54,356 nt of DNA from Actinomycetota bacterium (GTDB lineage Bacteria; Actinomycetota; Actinomycetes; Streptosporangiales; Streptosporangiaceae): positions 1 to 54,356 of the forward strand of contig JAFAYQ010000064.1 of the NCBI GenBank assembly GCA_019240215.1, given 5' to 3'. Under the pieces are notes generated by a model. That model saw only the letters and a program-made list of their open reading frames with translations, was not told the DNA's origin and did not search any database. Each line of letters starts with the position of its first letter. Positions within the stretch are counted from its first letter, which is position 1. The translations under genes and the position numbers were made by a program. This document shows, in pieces, positions 10,969-19,819 of this stretch.

Positions 10969-10982
10969 GGGCCTTTTGTCCC
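10969..10982. promoter_or_regulatory. DosR-box-like palindrome in divergent promoter
   Basis: GGGCCTTTTGTCCC matches 12 of 14 positions of the DosR core GGGACTWWAGTCCC. It is the best site in the window and lies 113 bp from the cNMP start and 72 bp from the porG start, where one site could control both operons. Confidence 0.6.
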
Positions 10983-11053
10983 TGTCGGCAGGTCACGCCT
11001 CGCGGCTGAAATCGAGCCGAGGAGAAGCGACAGCACCCAGGGAGGCGAAGCGG

Positions 11054-11668
11054 ATGTTCCAGGTGCGCATTCACGGCCGCGGCGGCCAAGGTGTCGTCAC
11101 CGCGGCGGAGCTGCTGTCGGTGGCCGCGTTCACCGAGGGCCGGTACGCGCAGGCGTTCCCGAGCTTCGGCTCCGAAAGGATGGGCGCCCCGGTCGTGTCG
11201 TACTGCCGGATCGCCGACGCGCCGATCCGGACCCATGAGCCCATCGCCGAACCGGACGCGCTGATCATCCAGGATCCGACCCTGCTGCACCAGCCCGGCC
11301 TGCTAACCGGCCTGGGCCGGGACGGCTACCTGCTGATCAACTCAGCCCACGAGGCCGACGCGCTCGGCCTGGCCGCTGCCGCGGCCGCGATGAAGCCCGA
11401 ACGGTTCCTGGTGGTCCCGGCTACCCAGCTGGCCATGACCCTGCTGGGCCGCCCGCTGCCGGGCGCCGCGCTACTCGGCGGGTTCGCCGCCGCGTCCGGC
11501 CAGGTCCGGCTGGAGTCGGTGATCGCAGCGATCAACGAACGGTTCACCGGCCCAGTGGCGGAAGGAAACGTGGCCGCCGCCACCGCAGCCTTCCAATTCG
11601 TCGACGACGAGCGCTTGGCCGCGAGCCCGCGCACCGCCCCGGACAACGTGGGCGCAGGAAAGGAGTAA
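11054..11668 (+). CDS. porG: 2-oxoacid:ferredoxin oxidoreductase, gamma subunit
   Basis: A 204-residue gamma subunit of the pyruvate/2-oxoacid:ferredoxin oxidoreductase, which decarboxylates a 2-oxoacid to acyl-CoA and passes electrons to ferredoxin. The N-terminus RIHGRGGQGVVTAAELL and the internal FPSFGSERMGAPV are family signatures. ATG 11054 follows GGAGGC by 8 nt; the upstream in-frame extension lacks similarity. First gene of a five-gene unit; porA follows after 3 bp. Confidence 0.93.
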   Translation: MFQVRIHGRGGQGVVTAAELLSVAAFTEGRYAQAFPSFGSERMGAPVVSYCRIADAPIRTHEPIAEPDALIIQDPTLLHQPGLLTGLGRDGYLLINSAHEADALGLAAAAAAMKPERFLVVPATQLAMTLLGRPLPGAALLGGFAAASGQVRLESVIAAINERFTGPVAEGNVAAATAAFQFVDDERLAASPRTAPDNVGAGKE

Positions 11669-11671
11669 GGC

Positions 11672-12886
11672 ATGCTCAGGCAGATTGAGGGATCGCGGGC
11701 CGTCGCCGAAGCCGTGGCCCTGTGCCGCCCAGAAGTGATCTGCGCGTACCCGATCACGCCACAGACGCACATCGTCGAAGCGCTCGGCTTCAAGGTGAAA
11801 TCCGGCACGCTTCGCCCGTGTGAGTTCCTCAACGTCGAGTCCGAGTTCGCGGCCATGTCGGTGGCGATCGGCGCCTCCGCCGCCGGCGCCCGGACCTACA
11901 CGGCCACCGCCAGCCAGGGCCTGCTCTACATGTCCGAGGCGGTCTACAACGCGGCCGGCCTGGGCCTGCCGATCGTGATGACGGTGGCGAACCGGGCCAT
12001 CGGCGCGCCGATCAACATCTGGAACGACCACAGCGACGCCATGTCCCAGCGGGACGCGGGCTGGATCCAGCTCTACGCCGAGACCGCCCAGGAGGCGCTG
12101 GACCTGCACCTCCAGGCGTTCCGAATCGCTGAGGAGCTGTCGGTCCCGGTCATGGTGTGCATGGACGGATTCCTGCTGACTCACGCCTACGAGCGGGCCG
12201 AGATCCCCATCGCGGAGCAGGTGGACATGTTCCTGCCCCGCTACCAGCCTCGACAGGTGCTCGACCCGGCCCAGCCCGCCTCGATCGGGGCGATGGTCGG
12301 GCCTGAGGCGTTCACCGAGGTGCGGTATCTGTCTCATGCTCGCGAATCGCGGGCGCTCGACCTGATCCCGGACGTCGTCGCCGAGTTCGGGAAGGTGTTC
12401 GGCCGTGACTCCGGAGGTCTGGTCCGCGGCTATCACCTCGACGACGCGGAAACGGTGATCGTGGCGCTCGGCTCGGTGCTCGGCACGATCAAAGACACGG
12501 TCGACGAGCTGCGAGCCGACGGCATGCGGATCGGTGTCCTCGGCGTCACCACGTTCCGCCCGTTCCCGGCGCAAGCGGTGTGCGATGCGCTCGCCATCGG
12601 CCGTCCCACCAAGCGGCTCGTGGTCCTGGAACGTGCGTTCGCCACCGGGCTCGGAGGCATCGTTTCCGCCGACCTGCGGATGGCGCTGGCCGGGGACCGG
12701 GCGGCTGCCCTCCACCCACCAGTGATGTCCACAGTCGTCGCCGGACTTGGCGGCCGCCCGATCACCCGGGCCTCGCTGCGCAACATGCTCCACGATGCCG
12801 CGGCCGGCGCGCTCGAACCACTGTCGTTCCTGGACCTGGACAAGGACCTGGTCCAGGTCCAGCTCCAGGCCGGACGAGCAGGCTGA
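11672..12886 (+). CDS. porA: 2-oxoacid:ferredoxin oxidoreductase, alpha subunit
   Basis: A 404-residue alpha subunit. YPITPQTHIVEAL near residue 28 is the conserved substrate/thiamine-site motif, and a long pyrimidine-binding domain follows (SEFAAMSVAIGASAAGARTYTATASQGL). The C-terminal domain contains GSVLGTIKDTVDELR. Length fits POR rather than the larger fused enzymes. Substrate is likely pyruvate given the linked CoA-transferase, but other 2-oxoacids cannot be excluded. Confidence 0.93.
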   Translation: MLRQIEGSRAVAEAVALCRPEVICAYPITPQTHIVEALGFKVKSGTLRPCEFLNVESEFAAMSVAIGASAAGARTYTATASQGLLYMSEAVYNAAGLGLPIVMTVANRAIGAPINIWNDHSDAMSQRDAGWIQLYAETAQEALDLHLQAFRIAEELSVPVMVCMDGFLLTHAYERAEIPIAEQVDMFLPRYQPRQVLDPAQPASIGAMVGPEAFTEVRYLSHARESRALDLIPDVVAEFGKVFGRDSGGLVRGYHLDDAETVIVALGSVLGTIKDTVDELRADGMRIGVLGVTTFRPFPAQAVCDALAIGRPTKRLVVLERAFATGLGGIVSADLRMALAGDRAAALHPPVMSTVVAGLGGRPITRASLRNMLHDAAAGALEPLSFLDLDKDLVQVQLQAGRAG

Positions 12887-12904
12887 CGGACAAGGGACTC
12901 GACC

Positions 12905-13921
12905 ATGCCGTACCAGCACGTCACCTTCCACCAGACCGGTAGCCTCGCGGTCGGGGGACGACTGCTCACCGACGATCAGCGTTCGGTCCAGTCCGGCCGG
13001 CGCCGGTCCAACTCGCTGACGCTCGGTCACCGGGCTTGTCAGGGTTGCGGCGAGGCGCTGGGCGCCCGGTACGCCCTGGACGCGGTGCAGCGGGCCACCG
13101 GCGGCCAGACGATCGCGGTCAACGCCACCGGCTGCCTCGAGGTGTTCTCCACCCCGTTCCCGGAGACCTCCTGGCAGCTGCCCTGGCTGCACTCGCTGTT
13201 CGGTAACGCGCCCGCCGTCGCGTCGGGGGTGGCCGCTGCCCTGAAAGCCAAGGGCCGTACCGACATCCGGGTGGTCGGCCAGGGCGGTGACGGCGGCACC
13301 GTTGACATCGGCTTCGCCTGCCTGTCCGGCATGTTCGAGCGCAACGACGACGTGCTGTACATCTGCTACGACAACGAGGCATACATGAACACCGGGGTGC
13401 AGCGGTCCGGGGCAACGCCGCCCGCAGCCCGGACCGCCACCACCGAAGCGGTCGGGCCCGAGCCAGGTAACCGGTTCGGCCAGGGCAAGAACGTGCCGCT
13501 GATCGCGATGGCCCACGAGATCCCCTACGTCGCCACCGCCACCGTCGCCGACCTTCGGGACCTGGAGGCGAAAGCGGAGCGGGCGATGGAATTCCGCGGC
13601 GCCCGCTACCTGCACGTCCTCGTCCCATGCCCGCTGGGCTGGGGCAGCGCCCCGAAGGACACGATCGAGGTGGCCCGGCTGGCCACCCAGAGCGGCGTGT
13701 TCCCGGTCTTCGAGGCCGAGGACGGCGAGGTCGTCGGCGTCTCCCCTATCCGGCACCGGGTGGGCGTGCGGGACTACCTGCGCACCCAGCGCCGCTACGC
13801 GCACCTGTTCCAGCCGGACGAGCGGACCGACATCATCGACCGCATCCAGCGCGGTGCCGACCGGAACATCAAGCGCTTCGGGCTGCTGCCAGCCGGAGTC
13901 CAGGAGGAGTCAGCGTCATGA
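12905..13921 (+). CDS. porB: 2-oxoacid:ferredoxin oxidoreductase, beta subunit
   Basis: A 338-residue thiamine-diphosphate and iron-sulfur subunit. The CQGCGEALG Cys pair, a further Cys in NATGCLEVFST and one in VPCPLGWG fit the proximal 4Fe-4S cluster. GGDGGTVDIGF followed by YDNEAYMNTGVQRSGATP is the thiamine-diphosphate/Mg site. Its TGA overlaps the ATG of the next gene (ATGA), indicating translational coupling with the electron-transfer partner. Confidence 0.95.
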   Translation: MPYQHVTFHQTGSLAVGGRLLTDDQRSVQSGRRRSNSLTLGHRACQGCGEALGARYALDAVQRATGGQTIAVNATGCLEVFSTPFPETSWQLPWLHSLFGNAPAVASGVAAALKAKGRTDIRVVGQGGDGGTVDIGFACLSGMFERNDDVLYICYDNEAYMNTGVQRSGATPPAARTATTEAVGPEPGNRFGQGKNVPLIAMAHEIPYVATATVADLRDLEAKAERAMEFRGARYLHVLVPCPLGWGSAPKDTIEVARLATQSGVFPVFEAEDGEVVGVSPIRHRVGVRDYLRTQRRYAHLFQPDERTDIIDRIQRGADRNIKRFGLLPAGVQEESAS

Positions 13922-15546
13922 ACAAGCCGTTCGCGATCACCCTGGACGTGGGCTCGAGCCGGGCCAACAAGACCGGCTCGTGGCGGACTGAACGGCCCGT
14001 CTACACCGACCGGCTGCCACCCTGCAACAACGCCTGCCCAGCCGGGGAGAACATCCAGCAGTGGCTGTACCAGGCCGAAGACGGCGCCGAGGGTGGGTAT
14101 GAGGCCGCCTGGCGGCAGATCATGGCCGACAACCCGCTGCCGGCGGTGATGGGCCGGGTCTGCTACCGGCCGTGTGAGACCGCCTGCAACCGGGCCCAGC
14201 TGGACGAGGCGGTCGGGATCAACTCGGTCGAGCGGTTCCTCGGCGACGAGGCGATCAAGCAGGGCTGGACGGTACCGGTAGACGCGACCCCGTCGGGCAA
14301 ACGGGTGCTGGTCGTGGGCTGCGGGCCGTCCGGGCTGTCGGCCGCCTATCACCTGACACGGCTCGGGCACGCGGTGACGATCCGGGACGCGAACGACAGG
14401 CCGGGCGGCATGATGCGGTTCGGGATCCCGCAGTACCGCCTGCCCCGCGGAGTGCTCGACGCCGAGATCGAGCGGATCCTGGCCATGGGCGTGACCCTGG
14501 AGCTGAAGTCCACCGTGCACGACGGCGAGGCGCTGCTGAAGGAGTTCGACGCGGTGTTCGTCGCGGCCGGCGCGCACATCGGACGACGGGCCTACATCCC
14601 GGCCGGCGACTCGGCCCGCATCCTGGACGCGGTGTCGTTGCTGCACGGCGTCGAAGAGGACGAACCGCCGCTGCTGGGCCGCCGGGTCGCGGTCTACGGT
14701 GGCGGCAACACCGCCATGGACGCGGCCCGCACCGCCCGTCGCCTGGGCGCGAGCGAGGCGGTGGTGGTGTACCGGCGCACCCGGGACCGGATGCCCGCGC
14801 ACGACGTCGAGGTCCGGGAAGCCCTGGACGAGGGTGTGACCATGCGCTGGCTGTCCACCGTGGCCCGCGCTGACGGCGGCCGCCTGCTGATCGAGAAGAT
14901 GCAGCTGGACGACGCGGGCTTCCCGCAGCCCACCGGCGAATTCACCGAACTGGCGGCGGACAGCCTGGTGCTGGCCCTTGGGCAGAACGCTGATCTGTCG
15001 GTACTGGAGGGAGTCTCCGGGATTACCTTCGACGATGGCGGGGTCCAGGTAAGTCCGGATCTGATGACCGGCCACCCGGGCATCTTCGCGGGCGGCGACA
15101 TGGTGCCGGGCGAGCGGACGGTGACCGTGGCGATCGGGCACGGGAAGAAGGCCGCCCGCAGCATTGACGCCTGGCTGCGCGGTACCTCGGCCAGCCACCA
15201 GCCGCGCCATGACCTGGCACCGTTCGGCGACCTGAACACCTGGTACTACGAGGACGCCCCGGTCACCGTCCGGCCCGAGCTGGAGGCGGCCCGGCGGGTG
15301 TCCACCTTCGACGAGGTGGTGGGCGGTCTCGACCGGGCTACGGCGTTGTACGAAGCCCGCCGCTGCCTGTCCTGCGGCAACTGTTTCGAGTGCGACAACT
15401 GCTACGGCGTCTGCCCCGACAACGCGGTCATCAAGCTCGGCCCTGGGCAGCGGTACGAGATCGACTATGCCTACTGCAAGGGCTGTGGCATGTGCGTCAC
15501 TGAGTGCCCGAGCGGGGCCATCACCATGGAACCCGAGGAGACCTGA
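13918..15546 (+). CDS. GltD-like FAD/NAD(P)H oxidoreductase fused to a 2x[4Fe-4S] ferredoxin
   Basis: A 542-residue fusion. The N-terminal Cys cluster (CNNACPAGENIQQW, then CYRPCETACNR) and the two dinucleotide folds (VVGCGPSGLSAAYHL for FAD, YGGGNTAMDAART for NAD(P)H) match the small subunit of glutamate synthase and related reductases. The C-terminus has two ferredoxin motifs (CLSCGNCFECDNCYGVCP and CKGCGMCVTECP), resembling the POR delta subunit. The likely job is to move electrons from the PorGAB ferredoxin centre to NAD(P)+. The start overlaps porB and the end overlaps the CoA-transferase (TGATG). Confidence 0.9.
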   Translation: MNKPFAITLDVGSSRANKTGSWRTERPVYTDRLPPCNNACPAGENIQQWLYQAEDGAEGGYEAAWRQIMADNPLPAVMGRVCYRPCETACNRAQLDEAVGINSVERFLGDEAIKQGWTVPVDATPSGKRVLVVGCGPSGLSAAYHLTRLGHAVTIRDANDRPGGMMRFGIPQYRLPRGVLDAEIERILAMGVTLELKSTVHDGEALLKEFDAVFVAAGAHIGRRAYIPAGDSARILDAVSLLHGVEEDEPPLLGRRVAVYGGGNTAMDAARTARRLGASEAVVVYRRTRDRMPAHDVEVREALDEGVTMRWLSTVARADGGRLLIEKMQLDDAGFPQPTGEFTELAADSLVLALGQNADLSVLEGVSGITFDDGGVQVSPDLMTGHPGIFAGGDMVPGERTVTVAIGHGKKAARSIDAWLRGTSASHQPRHDLAPFGDLNTWYYEDAPVTVRPELEAARRVSTFDEVVGGLDRATALYEARRCLSCGNCFECDNCYGVCPDNAVIKLGPGQRYEIDYAYCKGCGMCVTECPSGAITMEPEET

Positions 15547-16778
15547 TGCGCATCGTCAGCGACGCCGAGCTCGGCGCCGTGCTGAGCGGCCTGCCTGATC
15601 TCCCTCGGGTGGTCGCCAGCGGGAACTTCGCCACGCCGTGGCGGATCCTGGCCGTCCTGGATGCGGCGCTGCCGGAGTACCGGCTGTTCGCCCTGAACGC
15701 GCAGCCCGGTATCCCGGACCGGCCCGGAGTCACGCTCGAGACCCCGTTCGTGGGCGCGGGCATGCGGCGAAGCCCGCGGCTGCGCTACTTTCCTTGCCGG
15801 CTGTCCCTGGTACCGCACCTGCTGACCGAGACCTTGCCGCCGGACATCGTGATCGTCCACGCCTCGACGCCCGTGAACGGCATGGTGTCGCTCGGCATCG
15901 AGGTGAACATCCTGCCGGCCGCGATCGAGACCGTTCGGGCCCGCGGTGGCCTGGTCATCGCCCAGCTCAACCCGCGCATGCCCTACACCTTCGGCGACGG
16001 TGTCCTGGCCACCAGCGAGATCGACTACGCCATCGAGGTGGACGAGCCGCTGCCCACCCCGGTCTACCGGCCGGTCACCGGCGTGTCCCGCGCCATCGGC
16101 GAGCACGTCGCCGCCCTGGTCCCCCAGCAGGCGACCCTGCAACTCGGCATCGGCCTGGTGCCGGACGTGGTGCTGAGGGCGCTGGCCAGCCGGACCGGCT
16201 TGTCGATCTGGTCGGAGATGTTCAGCGACGGGGTCCTCGCCCTGGAGAAAGCGGGCGCCCTGGACCCGGAGCAGCCGATCACCGCCTCGTTCGCGTTCGG
16301 CGGCGACGAGCTCTACGACTGGGTCGACCACAACCCGCGGGTCCGGATGCTGCGCACCGAGAAGACCAACGATCCGGGCCTGATAGCCCGTCAGCCCCGC
16401 ATGACGTCGATCAACGGTGCGCTCCAGGTCGACCTCTTCGCCCAAGCCAACGCGGCCCGCGTGCACGGCATGATCTACTCCGGCTTCGGCGGCCAGACCG
16501 ACTTCGTGGTCGGCGCCCTGCACTCCCCCGACGGCCGGGCGATCATCGCCCTGCCCTCCTGGCACCCCAAGGCCCAAGTGTCCACGGTGGTGCCGCGGCT
16601 GGCCGGGCCGGTCACCTCGTTCCAGCACAGCTACATCGTCAGCGAGCAGGGCACCGCGGCGATCTGGGGATGCGACGCCTCAACTCAGGCAGAGCAGATC
16701 ATCAGCCAGGTGGCGCACCCGGAGGCCCGCGACGAGTTGCGGGGCGCGGGCCGGGAGCTCGGCTTCGCCCTTACCTGA
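15546..16778 (+). CDS. acetyl-CoA hydrolase/transferase family (class I CoA-transferase)
   Basis: A 410-residue class I CoA-transferase of the acetyl-CoA hydrolase / 4-hydroxybutyrate CoA-transferase group. SEMFSDG carries the Glu expected to form the acyl-CoA thioester intermediate; GLGI-type and GFGGQTDFV glycine loops follow. ATG 15546 overlaps the preceding TGA. Placed after PorGAB, it could turn acetyl-CoA into acetate while conserving the thioester, for example as succinyl-CoA, giving a fermentative ATP route. The acceptor acid cannot be read from sequence. Confidence 0.9.
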   Translation: MRIVSDAELGAVLSGLPDLPRVVASGNFATPWRILAVLDAALPEYRLFALNAQPGIPDRPGVTLETPFVGAGMRRSPRLRYFPCRLSLVPHLLTETLPPDIVIVHASTPVNGMVSLGIEVNILPAAIETVRARGGLVIAQLNPRMPYTFGDGVLATSEIDYAIEVDEPLPTPVYRPVTGVSRAIGEHVAALVPQQATLQLGIGLVPDVVLRALASRTGLSIWSEMFSDGVLALEKAGALDPEQPITASFAFGGDELYDWVDHNPRVRMLRTEKTNDPGLIARQPRMTSINGALQVDLFAQANAARVHGMIYSGFGGQTDFVVGALHSPDGRAIIALPSWHPKAQVSTVVPRLAGPVTSFQHSYIVSEQGTAAIWGCDASTQAEQIISQVAHPEARDELRGAGRELGFALT

Positions 16779-16791
16779 CGGGACATAAGGA

Positions 16792-16819
16792 AAGGCCCGG
16801 GCCAGCAGGCCCGGGCCTT
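16792..16819. terminator. hairpin terminator after the por operon
   Basis: Perfect 12-bp stem AAGGCCCGGGCC / GGCCCGGGCCTT with AGCA loop. It lies between the convergent CoA-transferase and PNPOx-like genes and can serve both. Confidence 0.85.
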
Positions 16820-16828
16820 CTTGTGCAG

Positions 16829-17275
16829 TCAGCGGGCCGCGAGGATACGCCGTCCGGTGATGCGGGTGGGGATGACGCGGATGTAGTGCTCCTTGGCCCC
16901 GCCGGACCAGGGCTGGACACCGGTCTGGTGGGCGGCGGTGCGCTCGGTGTCGGAGTCGATGTGGTGGGCGGGGCCTTGGACGAGCACGCTCCAGCCCTCG
17001 CGGGCGGTCAGGTTGATCTCGTCGATCTCGAAGGCGACCTGGTATTCGGCGTGCCGGATCCCGGTCTGCAGGTCCTCCTCGAGCGGGCTGTCTTCGCCGG
17101 TGCGGAACACGATCGTGTTGTCCAGCAGCTGGTAGTTGACCGGCAGCACGGTCTGGCCGTAGCGGCCGGAGTAGGCGATTCGGCCGATGCCGCCGCCCGC
17201 GATGAGCGTGAGGCATTCCTGCTCGGTCAGCTCTTCGATGCGGCCCTTGGTGGCCGGGTGGGTGATCTCGGGCAT
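16829..17275 (-). CDS. pyridoxamine 5'-phosphate oxidase-like flavoprotein
   Basis: A 148-residue split-barrel protein of the PNPOx-like group, which usually binds FMN or F420. It shows RIAYSGRYGQTVLPVNYQLL, IVFRTGEDS and a C-terminal HYIRVIPTRITGRRI, typical of this family. Relatives are encoded in mycobacterial DosR regulons (Rv0080 type). It lies 21 bp downstream of the alcohol dehydrogenase, so the two form a minus-strand operon. True PNP oxidase activity is unlikely given context; a hypoxia-linked redox or nitro-reducing role is inference. Confidence 0.85.
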   Translation of the reverse strand: MPEITHPATKGRIEELTEQECLTLIAGGGIGRIAYSGRYGQTVLPVNYQLLDNTIVFRTGEDSPLEEDLQTGIRHAEYQVAFEIDEINLTAREGWSVLVQGPAHHIDSDTERTAAHQTGVQPWSGGAKEHYIRVIPTRITGRRILAAR

Positions 17276-17296
17276 GACTTCTTCCTTTGCGGTGAG

Positions 17297-18310
17297 TTAG
17301 CTGGGTTGCAGGACCAGTCGCGCGGGCGCGCGCCCCTGCAGTACCTCGTCGATGGCTTGGTTGACCGCGGTCAGCGGCCGGGGCTGATAGATGACCTTGG
17401 TGCGCCCGGCCGCGTGCAGGGCGAACACCTCGTCCAGGTCGGCCCGGGTGCCGACGATCGAGCCGATGACCGACGTCCCGTTCAGCACGGTGTCGAACAC
17501 GGGGATGCTGAGCATGCCTTCGGCGGGCAGCGCCACCAGCACCAGCCGGCCACCGCGGCGCAGGCCCTGGTAGGCGATCTCGAACGACTTGCTGTCGACG
17601 GCCAGGCCGACGGCCACGTCAGCGCCGCCATTCGCTTGCAGCACCTGGGCCGGGTCTTCGGTGCGGGCGTCGATGACCAGGTCGGCACCGAGTTCCTTGG
17701 CCAGCTCGAGCTTCTCGTCGGTGACGTCGATGGCCGCGACGGTCGCGCCGAAGATCTTGGCGTACTGCAGGGCCAGGTGCCCGAGGCCACCGACGCCGGA
17801 GATAGCAACCAGCTCAGCGGGTTGGACCCGGCCGACCTTGATGGCCTTGTAGGTGGTCACGCCGGCACAGGTCAGCGGGGCGGCTTCGAAGGGGTCGACG
17901 CTGTCCGGGACGCGGGTGGCGAACGCGGCCTCGGCCAGGAAGTAGTCGGCGTAGCAGCCATCCACCGAGTAACCCGTGTTGCGCTGCCATTCGCACAGGG
18001 TCTCCCAGCCGGTCAGGCAGAAGCGGCAGGTGCCGCAGGCGTGACCCAGCCACGGCACCGCGACCCGCTCGCCGCCGGTCAGGCTGGTCACGCCTTCCCC
18101 AGTCGCGTGGACGATGCCGATGCCTTCGTGGCCGGGCACGAACGGCGGTGTCGGCTTGACCGGCCAGTCTCCGTGGGCGGCGTGGATATCGGTGTGACAC
18201 AGCCCGGACGCTTCCATCCGCACTGTGATCTGGCCTGGGCCGGGCTCGGGGATGGGCCGTTCCTCGATGACCAGCGGCTGCCCGAACTCCTTGACTACCG
18301 CGGCTTTCAT
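17297..18310 (-). CDS. zinc-dependent alcohol dehydrogenase, AdhP-like
   Basis: A 337-residue alcohol dehydrogenase with catalytic zinc ligands Cys38 (GLCHTDIH) and His61-Glu62 (PGHEGIG), a structural zinc loop in CGTCRFCLTGWETLC and the nucleotide motif SGVGGLGHLALQYAK. This pattern matches the AdhP/AdhT ethanol-active group, so it probably reduces acetaldehyde with NADH under fermentative conditions. It differs clearly from the alcohol dehydrogenase at 9296-10339. Divergent from an Rv1733c-like gene with a DosR-box-like site between. Confidence 0.92.
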   Translation of the reverse strand: MKAAVVKEFGQPLVIEERPIPEPGPGQITVRMEASGLCHTDIHAAHGDWPVKPTPPFVPGHEGIGIVHATGEGVTSLTGGERVAVPWLGHACGTCRFCLTGWETLCEWQRNTGYSVDGCYADYFLAEAAFATRVPDSVDPFEAAPLTCAGVTTYKAIKVGRVQPAELVAISGVGGLGHLALQYAKIFGATVAAIDVTDEKLELAKELGADLVIDARTEDPAQVLQANGGADVAVGLAVDSKSFEIAYQGLRRGGRLVLVALPAEGMLSIPVFDTVLNGTSVIGSIVGTRADLDEVFALHAAGRTKVIYQPRPLTAVNQAIDEVLQGRAPARLVLQPS

Positions 18311-18415
18311 GAGTCCTCCTCGCGCTCAGATTTACGAGTCCAGGCTCTGTCCCGGGCCTGCGGATCCGGCAGTGCTGCAGGTCATCTCGGGCCCGGCCGG
18401 CCGGCCTGCGGATGG

Positions 18416-18429
18416 TGGTCAAAAGTCCC
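18416..18429. promoter_or_regulatory. DosR-box-like site in divergent promoter
   Basis: TGGTCAAAAGTCCC matches 11 of 14 positions of the DosR core. It lies about 105 bp from each start, between the AdhP-like gene (minus) and the Rv1733c-like gene (plus). Confidence 0.5.
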
Positions 18430-18534
18430 GGTCGCCACGGCCGATCCGGCCCTGGAGTGGCGTCGTCGGACGCGCCACGCTGAGGTCAGCGTGGCCGTGG
18501 GAGCCGCCCGAATCGGCCACCGGAGGTGACCGTG

Positions 18535-19152
18535 ATGAACAAGCCCACCATCCGCCCGTCGGGAACCCTCCGGCAGCGGTGCGCCCGCTGGCTGGGGCTG
18601 GACCGCAACCTGCTACGACGGCCCGCCGATCGCGCTGAGGCTTACCTGCGGCTGCTCATGGCCGCCCTGGTCCTGATCGCCGTGCCGCTCATTTCGATCG
18701 CGTCCGGGCTGGTGGCGAACCATGTGCTGGCTCACCAGGCTCAGGTTCAACGTCGGTCCGACCATCTGGTCAGCGCCGTCCTCACCCAGCAGGCGCCGGT
18801 CAGCACCGTCGACCCTTTCGGGCCCGATCCCGATGTCTGGGTGCAGGCCCGGTGGACGGCGCCGGACGGCGCCGCGCGTTCAGGGCAGATCCTGGCCTCG
18901 TCCGGGACGCAATCCGGCCAGACGATTCCGCTGTGGGTCAACCAACAGGGCTTGACGGTCGACTCGCCCGCGGGGCCCGACAACGTGCTGGCCGGGGACA
19001 TCCTGATCAGCGTGTCGGCTGGGCTGTTGCTGGTCATCTTGCTGATGGCGCTGCAGGGAGCGGCGAAGCGTGCGCTCGACCGGCAGCGGCTGGCGGCCTG
19101 GGACGCTGAATGGCGAGCAACCGGGCCGCTGTGGACCGATCACCGCGGCTGA
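18535..19152 (+). CDS. Rv1733c-like two-helix membrane protein
   Basis: A 205-residue protein with two transmembrane helices (about residues 38-60 and 155-180) around an extracytoplasmic loop containing WVQARWTAPDGAARSGQI, and a C-terminal AAWDAEWRATGPLW. This layout and the W.APDG.. / WDAEW motifs match the actinobacterial Rv1733c-like family, a DosR-regulon member of unknown biochemical role in M. tuberculosis. ATG 18535 is chosen because GGAGGTG lies 6 nt upstream; GTG codons at 18526 and 18532 are alternatives. A paralogue is at 20630-21226. Confidence 0.85.
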   Translation: MNKPTIRPSGTLRQRCARWLGLDRNLLRRPADRAEAYLRLLMAALVLIAVPLISIASGLVANHVLAHQAQVQRRSDHLVSAVLTQQAPVSTVDPFGPDPDVWVQARWTAPDGAARSGQILASSGTQSGQTIPLWVNQQGLTVDSPAGPDNVLAGDILISVSAGLLLVILLMALQGAAKRALDRQRLAAWDAEWRATGPLWTDHRG

Positions 19153-19169
19153 CCGGCCCGCAGAAACGA

Positions 19170-19204
19170 TTCAGGCGCTGACCCTCGACGGGTCAGCGCC
19201 TGAA
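19170..19204. terminator. long hairpin terminator between convergent genes
   Basis: Perfect 15-bp stem TTCAGGCGCTGACCC / GGGTCAGCGCCTGAA with a 5-nt loop, lying between the Rv1733c-like gene and the convergent universal stress protein. Confidence 0.85.
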
Positions 19205-19222
19205 CGCTGTGGCCTGCACGGT

Positions 19223-19648
19223 CTACCGAACGACCACGACCGGGCAATGCGCGTGGTGGACGACCTGCGCACTGGTCGATCCGACCACCAGCCGGGTGAA
19301 CCCGCCGACGCCCCGCGACCCGACCACGAGCAGGTCGGCATCCTTCGACGCCTCGATGAGCGCCGTAGTGGCCTGCCCGGTGACGGCGGTCACGGTCACC
19401 GACGTCGGTGCCGGGGTGCCGAGCTCGGCCATCGCCTTGTCGGCGGACTCCTGCGCGGCCTTGCGAGTCTGCTCCTCGCGTATAGCGTCGTCGGGGAGGA
19501 TCATGTTTCCGCCCCAAGCGCTGATCGGCACTTCCTGGACGGCGATGACGGTCAGCGGCTCGTGGCGATATCCGGCTTCGCGCATGGCCCAGTTCAGGGC
19601 GGTCTGCGAGTGACCCGATCCGTCGATTCCTACGTAAACTCCGGACAT
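19223..19648 (-). CDS. single-domain universal stress protein
   Basis: A 141-residue UspA-domain protein beginning VYVGIDGSGHSQTALNWA. The complete ATP-type loop GSRGVGGFTRLVVGSTS is present near the C-terminus, so this copy probably binds ATP. It is the only single-domain Usp of the four in the window. Divergent from the flavodoxin gene with a DosR-box-like site between. Confidence 0.92.
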   Translation of the reverse strand: MSGVYVGIDGSGHSQTALNWAMREAGYRHEPLTVIAVQEVPISAWGGNMILPDDAIREEQTRKAAQESADKAMAELGTPAPTSVTVTAVTGQATTALIEASKDADLLVVGSRGVGGFTRLVVGSTSAQVVHHAHCPVVVVR

Positions 19649-19740
19649 TTTCTGCTCCTCACGGTGGGACTCCCGGGTTGATGCTGGTGACGTTAGGAGC
19701 GCATCTCACCGGAATTGAGGGGCGCACTTCTCTCGGGCCA

Positions 19741-19754
19741 TGGACGGAAGTCCC
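19741..19754. promoter_or_regulatory. DosR-box-like site in divergent promoter
   Basis: TGGACGGAAGTCCC matches 11 of 14 positions of the DosR core, between the Usp start (19648, minus) and the flavodoxin start (19820, plus). Confidence 0.5.
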
Positions 19755-19819
19755 TATTTCTCCGTCGGCCGCCGTCGTGAATTGAAATCACAGAACTGCC
19801 GACGAAAACGGAGGCCGCC

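Noticed and set aside
11471..13804. 777-codon minus-strand frame opposite porA/porB
   Set aside because: Mirror of real coding DNA; biased composition, no domains.
15638..18529. 963-codon plus-strand frame across the CoA-transferase, PNPOx and alcohol dehydrogenase region
   Set aside because: It runs through three genes on both strands and a terminator, with no recognisable domain.
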